This document shows positions 42,795 to 53,429 of a stretch of DNA of 64,000 nt, in pieces. The DNA lies in contig NC_092872.1 in assembly GCF_028372415.1 (NCBI RefSeq), forward strand, positions 514,724,224 to 514,788,223. The letters are read 5' to 3'. The notes beneath the pieces were generated by a model that did no database searches, was not told the origin of the DNA, and was given only the letters and a program-made list of their open reading frames with translations. The translations under genes were made by a program, and so were the position numbers. Position 1 is the stretch's first letter, and each line of letters begins with the position of its first letter. This DNA comes from Notamacropus eugenii (Eukaryota; Chordata; Mammalia; Diprotodontia; Macropodidae).

Positions 42795-42920
42795 AAGTGA
42801 AAAAGTGGAAATTGATGGAATTTATTCTGTAAAATTTGGATTCAGTCAAAAGGTGATACTTAAAGATCTAGAAAGCCACATGTGGCCTCAAGACCACAGG
42901 TTCCCCACCCTTGATCTAAA
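42795..42920. mobile_element. Half of a palindromic hAT-type element
   Basis: It matches the right arm of the element at 51,174-51,378: ttctgtaaaatttggattca, gccacatgtggcctcaagac, caggttccccacccttg. The left arm is missing, probably through the neighbouring SINE insertion or a deletion. Confidence 0.75.
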
Positions 42921-43350
42921 TGAATGCTCTTCACATGGCAAATAAATATTATTAGGCTGCTTAACTTCACATATAGCAAAATGGTAACTTGCAAGAGAAG
43001 CATATGGCAAGTGGCTGTTTGCACAGGCGAACCTGAGAAGGGAGTTCCTGAATCTCCAAATCCTGACTGTCTTCTGCCTTTCTCTTCCTTTTTATGAGCA
43101 CAGTAAATGACAAGACTAGATCTAAGTATGTCTTTAACGTAGTGATCTTTCCGCTATACCACAGCTGAGTGATTTCAGCACTGAGAAGCAGAGATATCAA
43201 AACTGTGGTGTAGTGTAAAGAACATGGAAATATGGAGTTTGAGGACTTCACCACTTACTAACTATATTAGTTTAAGCTGACTCTTAGTTTCCACATCTGT
43301 AGAATGGCCATAATAATGTGTGTTTGGGAGGTGTTGTTGATCAAATGATC
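42921..43350 (+). mobile_element. Unassigned sequence ending in a CORE-SINE
   Basis: 42,921-43,195 is unassigned. 43,200-43,350 is MIR-like on the + strand: gtgtagtgtaaagaacatgg, tttgaggacttcaccactta, agtttccacatctgtagaat. Confidence 0.5.
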
Positions 43351-44112
43351 CCCAAACAATAGAGTCCTCCAACACACTTAGTAGAATTATTGAACATAAG
43401 GGGCAAAAACCAGAGATAATGAGGACTGATCCCTTTCAGACTCTGAATGGTTGTGTTCACAGCTGGACAAGGGAGTGAAACCTTGAGTGGCTCAGTCTTG
43501 AGGGATTCTTTCATAAAAGATAGATGGTACAAAACTGAGAGTCACCCTTTAAAAGGTGTATTCTTTAGACTTTGATGGGCCAGTATAAAAGAAAAGTATT
43601 GAACTTTAGCCTGTATGAAGCAGTTCCACCATTGAGCCATGCTCCCAGTAACATTTAAAAAAAATGTCTGAGCAACCTCTAAAAAGGTTAGGGGAAATAG
43701 TGTGAGGACTTCTGAGCCCTGCTGTGCAGTACATTTAGCCTTGACCACATGTGTACTCAGTGTATATGCTGATTATTCTCACTGATGCTATGTATTTTTG
43801 TGGTAGGGTACAACCCAGGTTTATTGGGGGGGGAGCTATTTTGTCACTAGTATTCATGCTATGCCCTTTCGGTAACTGCCTTTGCCTTGAGTTCATTACA
43901 TCAATTGGGTGACTATTAAAGATGAAATTACTAATGGACACTCCCAAGCTACAACTGTGAAAGTAAGGACCCACAGAGTAGCTCAAACCAGGGTAATCAT
44001 CCCTTGGGGGACTCAGCTTGCGACTGAAATTTGAGGGACAGAACCCCAGAGGTGACATTATACACACTTGTTCTACAGAGTCATATTAAATATCAAATAA
44101 GCTAAAGCACTT
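43351..44112. other. Repeat-free block
   Basis: About 760 bp with no assignable repeat. A G8 run is at about 43,824. A 110-codon minus-strand frame (43,735-44,067) matches nothing I know. Confidence 0.4.
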
Positions 44113-44114
44113 TG

Positions 44115-44335
44115 TCATCAGTCAATAAACATTTATTAAGCAGGCCAATGTATCAGGCAATATGTTATTAGGGATAAATATGAAGAAGAAAAATACAATC
44201 CCTGCTTTCAAAGAGCTTACAATCTAAAGGGGGAAGACTATACAGAAATGGAAGCTGAAAAGAGGGGAGACTGGTCTGGGAGACCTTAAATAGAAGTTCT
44301 GGGAAAAGTTCTTCAATTCGAGAGACTCCCTAGGG
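44115..44335 (-). mobile_element. L2-clade LINE 3' end
   Basis: Antisense L2 terminus: tcagtcaataaacatttatt, tgtatcaggcaatatgttat, aagagcttacaatctaaagg. Confidence 0.85.
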
Positions 44336-44369
44336 CAAGAGGGCACTGATCATATGAATATCATAAAAG

Positions 44370-45355
44370 CCCATGTCAAAATAAGAGGTTTTTGTTATCA
44401 ATTAAGAGTACGAGGTTATATCAAATTGCTTATTGTCTCAAAGAGAGAAGGGAAGAGGGAGAGAGAGAATTTGGAACTTAAAATTTTTTTAAATGAGTTG
44501 GTTTTTTGGTTCATAGTTATTCTTCAAACAATAATCCTATAACTGTATGCAATGTTTTCTTAATTCTGCTCCCTTCACCCTTCATTATTTCATGCAAGTC
44601 TTTCTAAAATCAACCTGCTCATTATTTCATACAGCACAGTAGTATTCCATCACAATCATATACCACCATTTGTTTAGCTATCCCCCAATTGATGGACATC
44701 TCCTCAATTTCCAGTTTTTTACGACCACAAAGAGAGTTGCTATAAATAATTTAGAATATATAAGCTCTTTTCCTTTTTCCCTGATATCACCTTGAGAAAC
44801 AGGTCTAAACAGTAAATCAAGGGTACATACAGTTTTTATACTCTTTGGGCATAATTCCAGATTAGTGGTTGGATCAGTTGACAATTCCACCAACAATGTA
44901 CGTGTCCCAATTTTTCCACATCCCCTCTAATATTTGTCATTTTCCTTCTATTATTTTAGCTAGTCTGAGAGGTGCGATTAATATTGTTTTAATTTGCATT
45001 TCTCTAATCAAGACTGATTTAGAGCATTTATTTACATGACTAGATAGCTTTGATTTCTTCATCGAAAAACTGCTTGTTCATATCCTTTGACCAATTATCA
45101 GTTGAGGAATGACTCACATTCTTATAAATTTGATAAAATTCTCTATATATTTAAGATATGAGACTTTTATCTGACAAACTGTCTATAAAATCCTCCCCCC
45201 AATTTTCTGCTTTCCTTCTAATCTTGGTTACATTGGTTTTATTTGTACAAAACGTTTTTAATTTAATGTAATCAGAATGATCCATAAAATGAATTTTTAA
45301 AAATAGTTTTTACATGTAATTGGGGAAAAATAAAATACTATTCGGAAAGAAAAAA
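44370..45355. mobile_element. Nested L1s: sense 3' UTR split by an antisense ORF2 piece
   Basis: Sense L1 3' UTR occurs at 44,370-44,487 (ggttatatcaaattgcttat, gaatttggaacttaaaattt) and again at 45,285-45,350 (agtttttacatgtaattggg, aaaataaaatactattcgg). Between them, 44,490-45,284 is antisense L1 ORF2 C-terminal sequence lacking its 3' UTR (cagtagtattccatcacaat, ttggatcagttgacaattcc, atatcctttgaccaattatc). It includes a 72-codon open piece at 44,678-44,896. Confidence 0.85.
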
Positions 45356-45357
45356 AA

Positions 45358-45985
45358 CCAGCACTAGGATAAGAAAGTGTGACCTTGGGCATTTCACTCC
45401 TACTGAGGCTTTAGTTTTCTCCTCAGTAAAATGGGGATAACATCTGTTCTACCTACTTTGTAGGGTGTTTGTTTTGATAATTACATGAGATAATCATTGT
45501 GAAAGTGCTTTGAAAAAATATCAGAAAGGAGTTCACTCTGCTTAGACTAGACTATTCTAGGGGAAAGTTGACACTGAGAAGCATATACACTAAGACATCT
45601 GAAAACCAGAACTGATAGGGAGCTTAAAGATCATATAGTCCAAACCCATCACTTTTCTGACAAGGAAACCAAGGGAGGGAAGGTCATGTAACCAAGCTGG
45701 GATTCAAACTGAAGTTCTCTGATTCAAAGGAGAAACACAGTTGGATAGCTGAATAGCCAGCACCCTGGAAATCCAGTTCAATTCAGGAACACTTAGTAAC
45801 ACAGCACTCATTCTTCTGAGCTCTTTCTCTGAAGACACTTCCCTCTCTGTACCTCAGTTTTCACATCTCTAAACTGGGTGCATTAAACTGGATCATCTGT
45901 ACAGTCCCTCCCTGCCCTAAAACCTATTGAATAATAAGTCAGTCGGTCAACAAATATTTTATTAATAGGCTTACCAATTACTTGA
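45358..45985. mobile_element. Cluster of SINE fragments and an L2 end
   Basis: 45,358-45,525 MIR (+; gtgaccttgggcatttcact, cagtaaaatggggataacat). 45,600-45,728 MIR3-like (-; actgatagggagcttaaaga, caaggaaaccaagggaggga). 45,735-45,930 SINE (+; tctgtacctcagttttcaca). 45,935-45,985 L2 end (-; tcggtcaacaaatattttat). Confidence 0.65.
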
Positions 45986-47234
45986 AAGGTTCCATGGTCT
46001 CCATGGAAGTGAACTAGGTTTAGGGATTGTTTCCAAGTGTCTTTGAAAATGTTAGTGAGATTTTTTTAATGGAGAAGCACCAGCTTTTCTTCCTGTTTGC
46101 ACTGAGAATGTGTCCCACCATTCCTCTACCAGCTCCTACCAATTCCCCCCAAGTCAGGTAGCACAAAGAATAGACATTCCTAGTGAGCTTCCTAACGGAG
46201 AAAGGGGCAGTCCCTCCTCAGTCATCCCTAGATTGTCCTGGTGTTTCCTGCTCCCACACCTGCTCAGGCCTGAATTACTGTTAACATTTTACTAAACATT
46301 TTTATGAGAGGGCCACCTTAACAACTTCCAGGGAAATAATTCCCACCCCCCACCACAGGCTCCCCTTCCCCCACCACCAGGCCATTCAATGTGAACAATT
46401 CCATCTCTGGTTTTATGTATTTGGCATAAACATTTCTTACAGCTCATAAACACCTTTGCCATTTATCAGTGTCATGAAAGATGTTTATGGCCTGAATATG
46501 AAAACGAAGAGGGAATTCATGTTTAAGTAAACAGACTGTGTTATGCTTTTTTTAAAGAAATATTTCTCCAAACGGGCAAACGAGTGTGCAGATGTGTCCG
46601 CGTTTATGTCTGTCTCTCTGGATAGATACACACACATACCTATATTCTCCACTCTGAATATAATTTATTGCTTCAACTGTTTAATATAGCTCAGTAAAAG
46701 CCTTGGTCTTGCAGTTTCAAACAGCTGCTAGCTTCCTGTTTGCCCACCTTTTATAGGAATATTCCGTTGCAAAGTGGAGGAAAAACAATTAAAAAAAAAA
46801 AAAGAGCAAGGTTGGGCAAAGCAAGAGGTTAATAAAAATCCAGTTTGTCTCTTCAGAAGTAGCCTTCTCCCACCCCCCAGTGCATAAGCAGGCTTCCTCT
46901 GCCAAACCCCGAAAAGTGCCTTTGTATTGACAGATGCCATTTGTTCATTTACGATGTGATAATCAAAACCTTCGGCGTTACTCAATGTTATTCTTTTCCT
47001 CTCCTGACAGGAGGGCACCAAATGGTTTGTAGTCCACTCAGCAGGCATTTTTCATTAGAGATGATAAGTTTAAGATGAAGTATGTTAGAGAGTAGGAGTT
47101 TAGAAGAGGTGCAGTGTTAGTCGGAAAATAAAGATGTCTATCTGCGGGCACATCCCACCACCCGATGAACTCAGTAAATAGTGTAGGGCGTTTTATACAG
47201 GCGTTCGCACAGCAGAAGCCTTGGAAATGCCTTC
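45986..47234. other. Repeat-free block, candidate conserved non-coding DNA
   Basis: About 1.25 kb free of recognisable transposons, the longest such block besides 5.1-6.3, 25.9-26.9, 33.4-34.5 and 48.2-49.6 kb. It holds clustered forkhead motifs (46,426-46,533), several CpGs (near 46,575-46,605, 46,970 and 47,145-47,210) and a pyrimidine tract ending cctgacag at about 47,009. I see no gene. Conservation is unknown. Confidence 0.5.
46426..46533. promoter_or_regulatory. Cluster of four forkhead-type sites
   Basis: ATAAACA at 46,426-46,432 and 46,446-46,452 (+), TGTTTAT at 46,482-46,488 (the same site on the minus strand) and GTAAACA at 46,527-46,533 (+). All match the forkhead consensus RYAAACA. 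A looser ctaaaca lies at 46,292-46,298. Regulatory use is an inference. Confidence 0.45.
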
Positions 47235-47236
47235 AT

Positions 47237-47642
47237 TGTATACAGTAACAGCAATATTATTTTAAAACAACTTTGAACAAATAAGTCATTTTGACCACCA
47301 TATATACCCAAAGTAACTATAAAGGACATCTGAATGTTCTCTGCATCCAGAGAAAGAACTGATAAATAGAAGTATGTATAGAATGGTTTTACATATATAA
47401 ACACATACACACACACACACATACACACATATATATTTGTGTCTAATGTAGCCATCTCGGGGAGGAAAGGGGTAGAGAATAAAAAAAAGAAATTTCCACA
47501 ATAACTTTATTATATATTTAAAAGGAATAGCAAATTGTACACAAATGATTTGCAGCTTCTGTGTCATCATCTTTTCTTTTATTATACTATGTTGTGGAAA
47601 TGCTTGTTTTATTCTATAAATTAAAAATAAAATAAAATATGC
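47237..47642 (+). mobile_element. L1 3' end (tail subtype shared with 0.5 and 16.1 kb)
   Basis: Reads attgtatacagtaacagcaa, atccagagaaagaactgata, a CA tract at 47,400-47,432, tttgtgtctaatgtagccat, gatttgcagcttctgtgtca and an A-rich tail aaaaataaaataaaat. It contains only the very end of ORF2 and the 3' UTR. Confidence 0.85.
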
Positions 47643-47804
47643 AAGGAAATGCTTTCCTTTTACACATTTATACATAGTGGAAGCATATCTTTTGAGTGAC
47701 ATGCATCCAGACTCCTGCTCTTCTAAAGCTGTTTATGCGTACTCTCTCGTTAGACACCCAAACATTATCACCTACTTTCTCAGGGTTTTTTTGGTCCATC
47801 TTTG

Positions 47805-48072
47805 ACAGATAGCATGTCATGGTAGAGAGCTAGTCTTAGAGCCAAAAGGTGGTGGCTGTCTTTTATTCTTAAAGAACATCAAAATGACACCATGATGTCA
47901 GGGTCAACATACAGTGTGTCTGACTGTGGCTGATCAGACCAATATGATCTTAGAAGACTCTACCGCAGGTCAGGCACATATGAACATGAGCCAAGAAAAC
48001 TTAGGGCCAAGTCTGACCTCTGACATATAACAGCTAGGTGACCAGGAGCAAATTTCGTCTCTTTTAGCACTT
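47805..48072 (+). mobile_element. SINE split by an antisense LINE tail
   Basis: The outer SINE: left part gcatgtcatggtagagagct to agagccaa (47,845), right part from agccaagaaaactt (47,986) through caagtctgacctctgacata. The insert 47,848-47,988 is the complement of the zinc-finger LINE 3' end (gtcttttattcttaaagaac, gtgtctgactgtggctgatc). The word gagccaa is on both sides. Confidence 0.75.
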
Positions 48073-48212
48073 TACCAATGGTGTCAAACTCATAAAGAAA
48101 CCAATCCCCATAGGAAGGAAATTGACTTTAAAAAACCACAAATTAACATTATCTATATTGTATATTTTTATTTATTTTGTTAAACATTTCCCAATTACAT
48201 TTTGGACAACAA
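48073..48212 (+). mobile_element. Partial hAT-type non-autonomous DNA element
   Basis: Begins caatggtgtcaaactcataa, close to a known hAT-type terminal repeat (CAGTGGTGTCAAAC). It continues aaaccacaaattaacattat and aaacatttcccaattacatt. The right terminus is not found. Confidence 0.55.
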
Positions 48213-49615
48213 ATTAGAAATAACCAAGTTATACTAAGAAATCTACCAGATCAAAAAAAGAAAGAAAGAAAGAAATCTACCAGATTCCTCCTTTCTTTAA
48301 AAAAAAAGTTCTGGGCTTGTTTCACTCAACATTTCAAATTATTGTCAGGTTGAGAATCATGTTTACACTGATCAGTTATAATAAACAAGATTATCTTTCC
48401 TTCAACTGTTTTTCAATAAAGTTATATGCAAAAATACATGGGCATAAACCATAAATATTGCTACCTACTAGTAGCTAGAAATATATATTATTTTTATCAT
48501 GTAAATATATCCCCTCCCCCCAAAAACGTCTCATATTGTTCTTTTCAAGTAGTTATCCTTTGAGCTTATTTTGTGTTTAATTTGGAAGGCCATTTTCAAC
48601 AAAAGTCATTTTTCTCCCCATAAGAAACATTCTTTCTCTGAATGATCATTGAATTATCATTGGTATTCTGAATTCTTGCCCCTTCCTAAAAAAATTTTTT
48701 TAAACCCCAGAGCTTCTCAGTAGCCTAAAGGATGGAATAGTGTAATCCTGGGGAAATGATTTGTGGGGCACATGTCTCAGAGGCTCATTCTCCTTTCATC
48801 TGCTTTCAGTTACTAGGAGACTTCTGAAAATCGGTTTTGTAGCTGTAATAAAATTCATTCTGTGGCCTAGCAAACACACCAAATGGCAAGTCCAATTTAG
48901 GAGCCCAGAGATCACATAGAACAAAGAGAAAAATCATAAGTTTTCACAGGGAAGAAAAAATCATTTGCCTTTAATGAAGTACCTTAAACATAGTAGGAGC
49001 TCAAGAAATATTTGTTGCATGAAGTGGAATAAATTGCATCTGTTTTCCAGGGAAGGGAGCAAAGAGATAGAAAAGAAAAAGAAAATCATATCATGAAAAG
49101 AAAAATGTGTCCCTATGTCTGGTTTACCTTTGGTTATGAGTACTCAGCAGAGGCAAACAAGCCCCATTTCAGAAAGGAAATCAATCCATGAAATGTATCT
49201 TTCACATCTCATGATTTAACACTCGTAAAACCTGATAGTGAACATTATTCACTTTGTGAACATTCACCTTGTAAGAAACCAAAAAAGACAGAAATGAGCT
49301 TCAGATTGGAGGGGTTATTTTTAGACAGCTCTGTCATCTGGGAGCTGATAGATCCGAGGGTCAAAGGCCACTGATGGATAGAAAGAAAATTAATGCCATG
49401 CTAGGAGCCTTTCAGTAGAGTTAGCATTCATCTAGACAATTCTTTTGAGACGCTTGAGAGGATGCTCTATTAACTGAACTTGTACTAAAACTTTGGATCT
49501 CATATAGGAAGGGCATAGCTATATTTTTTAAAATAGAGAGAAATTCTGCATTTACTTCCAGGGTCCTACCAATAGATTCAAAAGGACTGGCTAATTTACA
49601 GTGAAACAATCATAG
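48213..49615. other. Mostly repeat-free block
   Basis: About 1.4 kb with no clear transposon. At 48,238-48,289 the 15-mer agaaatctaccagat occurs twice around an (AAAG)n tract. No exon was found. Confidence 0.4.
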
Positions 49616-49619
49616 ATTA

Positions 49620-49830
49620 TTGGGAATGGAAGGAACTTTAGAACGTAGAACAGAGTGCTGAAAGGGACCTTACATATAATTTAGTCCAATTCATTCATTT
49701 TAGTGAGGGAAATAAGGCTGGAGAGGGGAAGTAAATTTTTTAAGATCACACAGCTTATCTATCTCAGTTAGGATTTGAACTCCAGTCTCCCATTTCTCTG
49801 TGAGTGACTCCTCCCATCAGGTGGCTTCCT
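49620..49830 (-). mobile_element. MIR3-like SINE
   Basis: Antisense order: gtgctgaaagggaccttaca, agtccaattcattcatttta, ggctggagaggggaagtaaa, gatcacacagcttatctatc, ggatttgaactccagtctcc. Confidence 0.75.
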
Positions 49831-50180
49831 GTTGCTGTCCAAGTTAATAAAAGTAGTAACAAAACAATAACAAATATCCTGTTTGCATAACGCATCCTTT
49901 TCTTATTCTGTGGTTCTTCTATTGGGACTGGCAGTGGAGTACACTACATATAACCCTAACTAAGGTAAAACCTACAACAGTGGCCAGGGAAATTTTGACA
50001 ATTATCCTGGAGGTTCAAAATGGAAAAGCTATGACAGCTGAGCTGATGTCAGGTGAGGGGGTAACGCTTAGCAGAGTAGGTGAGCAAACTTAATATGAAT
50101 AATCAATTTACAGATTCATGTGAATTTATTCAGTCTTGTTTGCCTTGAATCCTAGCTGTCTTGGCAGTGTATCACTTGAG
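49831..50180. other. Stretch without recognised repeat
   Basis: Single-copy-looking sequence with no assignable feature. Confidence 0.35.
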
Positions 50181-50184
50181 TCTC

Positions 50185-50340
50185 AGCAAAAGAGACTGGA
50201 AGAAGACTTGGAATCCAAAGGTCTGGGTTCAAATCCCAGCTCAGCTACTTACCACTTTTCAGTACCAGGCAAGTAATTTCATTTCAATAGGCTTCATTGC
50301 CTTTCCCCAGAGACATTCTATGTTCTAAAGTCTATGATGG
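50185..50340 (+). mobile_element. MIR/THER1-type SINE
   Basis: Reads aaaggtctgggttcaaatcc, cagctcagctacttaccact, then cattctatgttctaaagtct. Confidence 0.7.
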
Positions 50341-50960
50341 TTTCACTGTAAATTGGCCAGTCCTTATGAATCTGTCAACATGTGCAAAATGTTGAACTAA
50401 ATGTTCATTTAATGATGCAGTCAGCTCTTCTACTAAATGACTAGAATTTCAGCTCATTTTTGAAAGGTATACCTATTTCTGGGAGCAGCGTAATCATTTT
50501 TACAGATTTACCATGCTCCCCAAATATTTCTGTACCACAGTGTGTATAAGCAGATTCGTAGGTACCACATTAAAAGATGTTATGTGCCTGCACTGTCTAA
50601 TCTTTTCCATTTCACAGAAATAACTGTGAAGCCAAGATGGCTTCAGATAAACTCTTCCTGTGAACCTGAATGGAGAGAACTGACCACAAGACTTCAATTC
50701 CTTTTGCCTTGATCTCCCACTTGTGAATCTTGGCAGTTTTTCAGTTCTCTGAAAAGGCTGTTATTGTGGTCACATCATCACTATAGCAGGATGATGTCAA
50801 GCACTCTGAAAGAGCCTGGGAAGATCCATCTTTGCATCATCATAGCTAGGCAGAGCCCAATGGAAGCAGAATTGTTGGGGGCTGTATACTATGCTAGAAT
50901 GGGTGAGTATGGCTGGACTGGGAAGTTAAGTGACCAAGTTCTAGTCCTGTCTAGTTGGGT
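50341..50960. other. Repeat-free block
   Basis: No transposon is recognised over 620 bp. A 78-codon frame at 50,764-51,000 runs into the L2 and is not meaningful. Confidence 0.4.
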
Positions 50961-51173
50961 GATCAAGCAGTCAGTTGATAAGCATTTATTAAGTACCTAA
51001 GATATGTCAGGCACTGTGCTAAGTGCTAGAGATACAAAGAAAAGTAAAAGGCTCTCAAGAAGCTCACAGTCTAATGTGGGAGACAATATACAAACAACAA
51101 TGTACAAGCAAGATATTAACAGGCTAAAATGGAAACAATCAGCAGAGGGAAGGCACTAGATACAGGTACTAGA

Positions 51174-51378
51174 TACGGGATGGGGAACCTGCAGCCCTGA
51201 GGCCATATGTGGCCTTCTAGGTCCTTGGGTGTGCCACTTTTGACCAAGTTCAAGTTTTACTGAAGAAATAATTTTATTAAGGGGATTTGTTCTGTGAAGT
51301 TTGGATTCAGTCAAAGGGCCACACTTTAGGACCTAGAAGGTCATATGTGGCCTCAAGACCGCAGATTACCCACCCTTG
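51174..51378. mobile_element. Palindromic non-autonomous hAT-type element
   Basis: About 205 bp whose two halves are inverted complements. The left half reads ggggaacctgcagccctgag, gccatatgtggccttctagg. The right half reads ctagaaggtcatatgtggcc, cgcagattacccacccttg. The loop is the AT-rich part near 51,270. Flanks g[t/c]actaga at 51,166-51,173 and 51,378-51,385 fit an 8-bp hAT duplication. Uninterrupted L2 sequence is restored when it is removed. Confidence 0.85.
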
Positions 51379-51561
51379 CACTAGAATTAAGAGGAATCAA
51401 GAAAGACTGCTTGTATAAGGTGGTATTATAAGGAAGGAAGTCAGGGAAGCCAGAAGGCAGAGATGAGGAGGGAGAGAATTCCAGACATGGAAAAATGCCC
51501 AGAGTTGAGAAATGGTGTGTCTTATTGAAGAGACAGCAAGGAACCCAGTGTCACTGAAGGG

Positions 51562-51565
<4 letters not shown>

Positions 51566-51618
<53 letters not shown>

Positions 51619-51710
51619 TGTGTGTGTGTGTGTGTGTGTGTGTCTGTGTGTGTGTGTCTGTGTCTGTGTCTGTGTCTGTGTGTCTGTCTGTGTCTGTGTG
51701 TGTGTGTGTG
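51566..51710. repeat. 145-bp (GT)n microsatellite with TCTG variants
   Basis: A pure GT tract of about 50 bases, then GT with interspersed CT, becoming (TCTGTG)n near 51,655-51,700. Open frames of Cys-Val or Thr-His repeats here are artefacts. It has Z-DNA-forming character and lies inside L2. Confidence 0.98.
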
Positions 51711-52239
51711 ATAAAAGGCTTTAAAAGAAAAACAGAGGATTTCATATTTGAGCTGGAGGTATAGGGAGCCCCTGGAGTCTACTAAGGAGGGAGTATGACA
51801 TGGCCAAACTTTCACTTTAGGAAGATCACTTTAACAGCTGAGGGGAGGCTGGGCCAGAGTGGCAAGGAGACCAAGGAGCAGGAAATCGCAATAGTCCAGG
51901 CATGAGGTGATGAGGACCTCCATTAGAGGACTGGCAATATCCGAGGAGAGAAGTGGGCACATATGAAACACATTACAAAGGTAAAATCACCAGGCCTTGG
52001 CAACAAATTGAATATAGGGTGTAGGGATGATCAGGCAGTCAGTCAATAAGCATTTATTAAGTACCTACTATTTGTCAGGCACTGTGAGGAGAGAGTAGGT
52101 CCCGAACCTGGGAGACTGGAAGGATGGTGGTCAATGATAGAAAGAATAATTAGGAAAAGGTATCAAAGCACTCAAGCTCTGTGCCCAAATTTCTTAGTTT
52201 CTAACATGATAGGATCTTATATATGAATATGTGATGCTT

Positions 52240-52672
52240 TACTGTTAAAAACAGCAATGCTGTAACGTTCAGTGTTTCAATGGGTCCTTACAACAACTCT
52301 GTGAAGTAGATAATTCAAGTTATGATGAGCCCCATTTTACAGATGAAGAAGCTTAGGCTCAGACAGGGAAAATGATTTACAAGTTTTACAGGATTTCAAA
52401 TTGGTTGGGGCCCCAGGGATCATCTATTCCAGCTCTTGAATTTTACAGATTAAAAAAAAATCAACATATAGAGGTGAAATGACTTGCTCAAAGTAACACA
52501 GCTAGTAAGCAATAAACCAAAATTTTAACTCAGGTCGTCTGACTGCCAATCCACTGCCTTTTCTGTTATACTGTCCTGTTTCTCCCATAGTCCTGTAGCT
52601 TGTAAATGGCACAACCAGAACTCGAATCCCTGTCTTCTCACTCTGAGTCAAGTGTCCTTTCTACTACTGATA
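52240..52672 (-). mobile_element. MIR interrupted by a MIR3-like SINE
   Basis: The outer MIR: 52,240-52,382 (cttacaacaactctgtgaag, cattttacagatgaagaagc) and 52,590-52,672 (acaaccagaactcgaatccc). The inner MIR3-like SINE: 52,385-52,588 (ttggggccccagggatcatc, agtaacacagctagtaagca, ctcaggtcgtctgactgcca). Confidence 0.7.
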
Positions 52673-52674
52673 AA

Positions 52675-52920
52675 AATAGCCATAGCGAGGATTTATTTGG
52701 TACATACTACATGCCAGAAACTGTACTTAGTGCTTTGTAAATATTATCTCATTTGATACTCACAACAACTTTGGGCAGTAGGAGCTATTATCATTTTACA
52801 GATGAGGAAACTGAGGCAAATAGGAATTAAATGGCTTGTCCAGAGTCACACAGCTAGTATCTAAGGCTGGATTTGAACTCAGGCCTTCCTGACTCCATCC
52901 ACTGCCCCACCTAGTTGTTC
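52675..52920 (-). mobile_element. Near full-length CORE-SINE
   Basis: Antisense: tactacatgccagaaactgt, atctcatttgatactcacaa, cagatgaggaaactgaggca, gagtcacacagctagtatct, tttgaactcaggccttcctg, then ccactgccccacctagttgt at the head. Confidence 0.85.
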
Positions 52921-53059
52921 CTATAACCAAATGAGATCGTGTATCACTCTGGAATGGAAAAACTATATAAATATCAGCTCTTGGTATTAATCCATTTTTG
53001 TTAATGAGAAAAAAATACATCCTTTCCACAAAGTGAAGATAAATATTTTGATGGAAATG

Positions 53060-53425
53060 GCTAGAAAGTGTAGTGTACTAGAAGGTATAGAATCCTGGAC
53101 CTGAAATCCAGCTAGATACCTGGCACAGTCAATAGAGTGATAAGTCTGACGCAGGAAGACCTGAGTTCAAATCTAGACTCAAACACTAGATGAATGACTC
53201 TGGACAAGTCACCCTATTTGCCTTTGTTTCTTCAACTGTTAAATACAGATAATACCACCTGCCTCAGAGTTTTTGAGAAGATCAACAAATAATATTTGAA
53301 ATGTTTAGCCCAGTACTTGGCACACAGTCAGATCCATATAAAAGCCCCGCCCTCCACATGACCTCAGACAAGTATCTTATACTCTCTGAACCGTTCCACC
53401 TTCCTGCCCTCTGACCATGATATGA
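53060..53425 (+). mobile_element. SINE nested within a SINE
   Basis: The inner copy at 53,115-53,345 is complete: gcacagtcaatagagtgata, aagacctgagttcaaatcta, gcctttgtttcttcaactgt, gtacttggcacacagtcaga. The outer pieces are 53,060-53,112 (ctagaaagtgtagtgtacta) and 53,355-53,425 (atgacctcagacaagtatct). Confidence 0.7.
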
Positions 53426-53429
53426 GTTA

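Larger units (their letters stand above)
50963..52140 (-). mobile_element. Long L2-clade 3' region with three secondary changes
   Basis: Antisense L2 from tcagttgataagcatttatt (3' terminus) through aagatattaacaggctaaaa, gaagccagaaggcagagatg, gtatgacatggccaaacttt, atcgcaatagtccaggcatg and ccttggcaacaaattgaata. It is interrupted by a palindromic hAT element (51,174-51,378), a GT microsatellite (51,566-51,710) and another L2 terminus at about 52,032-52,088 (gtcaataagcatttattaag). Confidence 0.9.

Noticed and set aside
46980-47050. Acceptor-like cctgacag followed by a short open stretch
   Set aside because: The frame closes after about 15 codons and no donor is visible, so no exon can be called.
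46575-47210. CpG island
   Set aside because: CpGs are slightly enriched locally, but GC content and CpG density are well below island levels.
51512-51815. Long Cys-Val and Thr-His open frames on both strands
   Set aside because: They are translations of the GT/CA microsatellite and have no coding meaning.
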